From JASFUX01 sp050050115 (GTDB lineage: Bacteria; Pseudomonadota; Alphaproteobacteria; Caulobacterales; Maricaulaceae), in the NCBI GenBank assembly GCA_050050115.1, contig JASFUX010000165.1, positions 1 through 7,571 on the forward strand: a stretch of 7,571 bases of DNA. The letters are read 5' to 3'. Numbering within the stretch: the first letter of the stretch is position 1; each line of letters starts with the position of its first letter. A program made the position numbers and the translations under genes. The notes under the pieces are model-generated. The model searched no databases. It saw only the letters and a program-made list of their open reading frames with translations, and was not told the DNA's origin. Below, one piece after another: positions 4,959-7,571 of the stretch.

Positions 4959-6218
4959 ATGATGAAGCGACTTCTTGTCGCCTGCGCGGCGTGCGCGGGC
5001 TTTGCGGCGCCTGCGTTTGCGCAATTCGCCCCGCCCGAGCCGACCGAAGAAGATATCGCGCGCTGGCATGAAGAGGATCAGCTCAGCCTCGAGCAGTGCG
5101 GCGTGCCGCGCAACGCCGGCGACGACTATCGCCCCGAGCCGATGTTCTCCGACCAGACGCGCGCGCCGCGGATCGAGACCGAGCAGGCTTACGTGGTTGA
5201 AGAGGTCGCCTCGGGCATCGCGCACGGCTGGGGCCTGGCGTTCCTGCCCAGTGGCAACATGCTGGTGACCATCCGCAATCAGGGCCTCGTCACCGTGTCG
5301 GCCGAGGGCGAGGTCTCCGATCTTCTCCCCGGCGTTCCGGAGATCCGCACGTCGTTTCCGTTCTTCGGCATGCACGACGTGATCCTCGATCAGGACTTCG
5401 AGACCAACCGCACGATCTACCTCGCCTATAACACCCAGCCCGAGGGCGCCGACGGCGACGCCGGCCATGTCGCCAGCGCGCGGGTGTCCGAAGACGAGAG
5501 CGAGATCACCGACCTGACGGTCCTCTGGAGCGCGCCGACGACGCGAGTGCGCCGCGTCGTGCAGGCGGACGACGGCACGCTATTCATCGTCACCGCGGAT
5601 CTGTCGGACGGCTATGGCCTCACCCAGTCCGCCGCGAACCCGGACGGCAAGATCCTGCGGATCAACACCGACGGCTCGATCCCCGAGGACAACCCGTTCG
5701 TCGACGATCCGGACGCTGATCCGTCCGTCTACGCCCTGGGCATGCGCGATCCTCAAGGCATGGCGATCCAGCCGGGGACCGGCGCGCTCTGGGTGATCGA
5801 GAACGAGCCGCGCGGCGGCGACGAGCTCAACCTCATCCAAGCGGGGCTCAACTACGGCTTCCCGCTGATCTCCTATGGCCGCGACAACGACGGCTCGCTC
5901 TTGAACGACGGGCTGACCGCCATGGAAGGCATGGAGCAGCCGGTGCACTTCTGGACGCCGTCCGTCGCCTTCGCCGGCATGGCCTTCTACACCGGCGAGG
6001 CGTTCCCCGAATGGCAAGGCGACGTGTTCATGGGCGGGCTCTCGGGCCTGCAGCTCGTGCGCATCGTCCTGAACGAGGAGGGTCGCGTCGTCGCCGAAGA
6101 GAAGCTGCTGCGCGATCGCTGCGCGCGCATCCGCGACGTGCGCATGGGTCCGGACGGAAACCTCTACGTCGTCACCGACGCAGACGAGGGGCATATCCTG
6201 CGCATACGGCCGGAGTAG
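4959..6218 (+). CDS. Exported PQQ-dependent sugar dehydrogenase homologue (YliI/GSDH beta-propeller) with altered active-site motifs
   Basis: A 419-residue protein with a Sec signal peptide (MMKRLLVACAACAGFAAPAFA, cleavage near residue 21), so it is periplasmic. The mature part matches the soluble aldose/glucose dehydrogenase-like six-bladed propeller: GWGLAFLPSGNMLVT (90-104), DPQGMAIQPGTGALW (264-278), RGGDELNLIQAGLNYGFP (285-302), EQPVHFWTPS (326-335), GMAFYTGEAFPEWQ (340-353) and RIRDVRMGPDGNLYVVTD (390-407). Relatives such as E. coli YliI oxidise aldoses with PQQ and calcium. Some usual motifs are changed: the HxxGR site with the catalytic histidine reads TRVRR (195-199), GxRNPQG reads GMRDPQG (261-267), and EHGP reads ENEP (281-284). 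The RxR of the last blade (390, 392) is kept. About 50 residues precede the propeller (EEDIARWHEED...), including one cysteine, C47. Sugar oxidation is therefore uncertain. The start is set by GAGGGG (4948-4953) before ATG 4959; ATG 4962 is equally possible. The 36 upstream in-frame codons are not signal-like. Confidence 0.85.
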   Translation: MMKRLLVACAACAGFAAPAFAQFAPPEPTEEDIARWHEEDQLSLEQCGVPRNAGDDYRPEPMFSDQTRAPRIETEQAYVVEEVASGIAHGWGLAFLPSGNMLVTIRNQGLVTVSAEGEVSDLLPGVPEIRTSFPFFGMHDVILDQDFETNRTIYLAYNTQPEGADGDAGHVASARVSEDESEITDLTVLWSAPTTRVRRVVQADDGTLFIVTADLSDGYGLTQSAANPDGKILRINTDGSIPEDNPFVDDPDADPSVYALGMRDPQGMAIQPGTGALWVIENEPRGGDELNLIQAGLNYGFPLISYGRDNDGSLLNDGLTAMEGMEQPVHFWTPSVAFAGMAFYTGEAFPEWQGDVFMGGLSGLQLVRIVLNEEGRVVAEEKLLRDRCARIRDVRMGPDGNLYVVTDADEGHILRIRPE

Positions 6219-6234
6219 GGATGAGGGGAGATCG

Positions 6235-7122
6235 CTAAGGGTTCTTCGCCGAGACGAACCACGCCGCGCCTTCCATCATCACGCCGCCCGGTCCCGCGCC
6301 GGGCGCGAAGGCGGCTTCGATCTCGCCGCGGATCTGGGCGACGACCTCGTCGGGCTGCTCTTCCAGCAGCGTCCCGATCGACATGCCTTCGATGGCGAAG
6401 TCGGTCGCCGTCGCCGGCGTGGAGCCCGGGCCGCCCACGGGCTGGCGTCCGCGCCAGGGCTCGATGGCGACGTTGGTGAAGCCTGCGCCGGTCAGGATGC
6501 GAGTGAGCCGGTCCGTGTCGGCGAGCGCGAAGGGGCCGGGCAAGGTGGGATCGCGTTCGGGCATTTCGAAGTGGCGCTTGAGCACGCCTTGGACCGCCAT
6601 GATCCACGGGTTCTCACGCGGCGGCGCCCAGCAGGACATGGCGAGCCGACCGCCGGGGCGGAGCCAGCCGCGCATGTGCGCGAAGGCGGCGCCCGGGTCT
6701 TCGAAGAACATCAGGCCGAAGCGCGAGAACAGCACGTCGAACGGCGCCTCGGGCGGCGTGTCGACGGCGGCGTCGGCGAGGCGGAAGGCGATGCGGTTGT
6801 GATCTTCGGCCTCGGCGCGCTCATTCGCGGCGCCGACGAGGGCGGGCGAGACGTCGAGCCCGAGGACAAACCCTTCGGGCCCGAGCCGGCGGGCGATGTC
6901 GAGCGTGCTCGGCCCTGCGCCGCAGCCGACGTCGACGACCCGCTCGTTCGGCTTGAAGGCGGCGAAGTCCAAAAGCGCTTCGCCGACGCCGGCGATCATC
7001 CCCTCGAACTGATCGAGATGAGCGAGCCAGCGCTCGCCCATCTCGTTGGACCAGTCGGGAAACTCCTGCTGGGCGGCGTCGGGGGTTTCAGAGATGACCG
7101 GCTCCTCTACGCTGGCTCGCAC
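6235..7122 (-). CDS. Class I SAM-dependent methyltransferase, UbiE-like; start codon uncertain
   Basis: The product is about 286-295 residues with a complete class I methyltransferase core: motif I VVDVGCGAGPSTLDIA (62-77), strand 2 LGLDVSPALV (88-97), a DAAVDTPPEAPFDV motif IV region (117-130) followed by SRFGLMFFEDP (133-143), and LRPGGRLAMSCWAPP (154-168) before a C-terminal substrate-binding half. FFEDPxxAFxHMxxWLRPGG is typical of the methyltransferase 11/25 families, which methylate quinones, lipids and other small molecules; the substrate is not deducible. GTG 7122 is the only standard in-frame start before Met28, but its GAGG is only 2 nt away. A better GAGGAG (7107-7102) is followed after 6 nt by ATC at 7095, where relatives tend to begin. 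The gene follows the partial methyltransferase by 46 nt on the same strand and converges with the dehydrogenase homologue, 16 nt away. Confidence 0.8.
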   Translation of the reverse strand: MRASVEEPVISETPDAAQQEFPDWSNEMGERWLAHLDQFEGMIAGVGEALLDFAAFKPNERVVDVGCGAGPSTLDIARRLGPEGFVLGLDVSPALVGAANERAEAEDHNRIAFRLADAAVDTPPEAPFDVLFSRFGLMFFEDPGAAFAHMRGWLRPGGRLAMSCWAPPRENPWIMAVQGVLKRHFEMPERDPTLPGPFALADTDRLTRILTGAGFTNVAIEPWRGRQPVGGPGSTPATATDFAIEGMSIGTLLEEQPDEVVAQIRGEIEAAFAPGAGPGGVMMEGAAWFVSAKNP

Positions 7123-7168
7123 GGCCTCGCTGCGCTTTGGCCGCCGGTCTCGTCGCAGATCGCGGCGG

Positions 7169-7571
7169 TCAGGAAATGCGCTTGGCTTTGAGCATCAAGA
7201 TCATGCCGTCGCCAAGACCGAGCGGACGCCGGATCTTATCGGCGTTATCGCCAAGCAAGGCGACGAGGGCGCGATAGACCTTGCTCGCATTGAGTATCCG
7301 AGACAAGCCGCCGCGCCGGACCGGAACCGCCGAGAACAGTTCTTCGATTTCAAATCCGTCGGCGAAAAGCGCCCTGAGCTCACTCTCGGTGACCCACCTG
7401 CGATACCGGGGCGCGCCGTCGTCTCTCGCCCAGTCGAGCGTTTCGAACACCGGTCGATTTTGCGTCGCGATCATCACCCGCCCGCCTTTGCGCACAAGCC
7501 GCCTCAGCTTCCGAACAAACGCCGGCTGGTCGATCATGTGCGAGAGGGCTTCGAGACCGACGACCACGTCG
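7169..7571 (-). CDS. C-terminal part of a SAM-dependent methyltransferase (cut by window edge)
   Basis: Only the last 130 or so residues are present; the frame is open to the right edge, so the gene starts outside the window. The visible part begins at the end of motif IV (DVVVGLEALSHM, the residues around the substrate or SAM pocket) and continues with FVRKLRRLVRKGGRVMIATQNRPVF, the strand 5 'L(R/K)xGG' segment of class I methyltransferases. The C-terminal half (RRWVTESELRALFADGFEIEELFS) is the usual helix-strand that follows. The end, LGLGDGMILMLKAKRIS, is an ordinary closing strand. The missing N-terminus should carry motif I. It lies 46 nt upstream of the 6235 methyltransferase in the same direction, so the two are probably co-transcribed. 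The GTG at 7567 is not the true start, because the SAM-binding motif would be lost. The acceptor is unknown. Confidence 0.75.
   Translation of the reverse strand, partial: DVVVGLEALSHMIDQPAFVRKLRRLVRKGGRVMIATQNRPVFETLDWARDDGAPRYRRWVTESELRALFADGFEIEELFSAVPVRRGGLSRILNASKVYRALVALLGDNADKIRRPLGLGDGMILMLKAKRIS

Noticed and set aside
1..7571. CRISPR array, tRNA, insertion sequence or integration site
   Set aside because: No regularly spaced repeats, cloverleaf, transposase or terminal repeats with target duplication were seen.

Overview
The window looks like chromosomal DNA from a GC-rich alphaproteobacterium, possibly from the Caulobacterales/Parvularculales/Hyphomonas side. This rests on general character only: high GC with many CG-rich codons, a small membrane protein plus XRE regulator pair of a type common there, and a CTCGGG-CTTGT-CCCGAG palindromic repeat of a kind I associate with alphaproteobacterial intergenic regions. 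No rRNA, tRNA, CRISPR array, transposase or integrase is visible.

Layout. (1) 1-701: a lone HEPN-type protein gene, less GC-rich than the rest, closed by a short intrinsic terminator. (2) 702-1421: a two-gene operon, a four-helix membrane protein overlapping by 4 nt a 72-residue XRE regulator. It is preceded by a dense array of TGTCA/TGACA and GTAAAGG/CCTTTAC inverted repeats that looks like an autoregulated promoter. (3) 1457-1585: a structured intergenic inverted repeat with 28-nt arms, followed by a secreted alpha/beta hydrolase (1623-2495). (4) 2649-3548: a SAM-dependent methyltransferase, convergent with an apparently solitary DNA cytosine-5 methyltransferase on the minus strand (3563-4741); the gene ends are only 14 nt apart. 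(5) 4959-6218: an exported YliI/GSDH-type beta-propeller 'PQQ sugar dehydrogenase', divergent from the DNA methyltransferase, in which several family active-site motifs are altered. (6) 6235-7571, minus strand: two further SAM-dependent methyltransferases, probably co-transcribed; the upstream one is cut by the window edge.

How the genes work together. Only two pairs have operon-like arrangement: membrane protein plus XRE, and the two minus-strand methyltransferases. The rest appear to be independent single genes with short convergent or divergent junctions. I see no complete multi-gene defence system, secretion system or biosynthetic cluster. The observations most worth a second look are the altered motifs of the sugar-dehydrogenase homologue, the branched intergenic repeat, the operator array at 712-782, the probable non-standard or lost start codon of the 6235 methyltransferase, and the orphan HEPN gene of different base composition.
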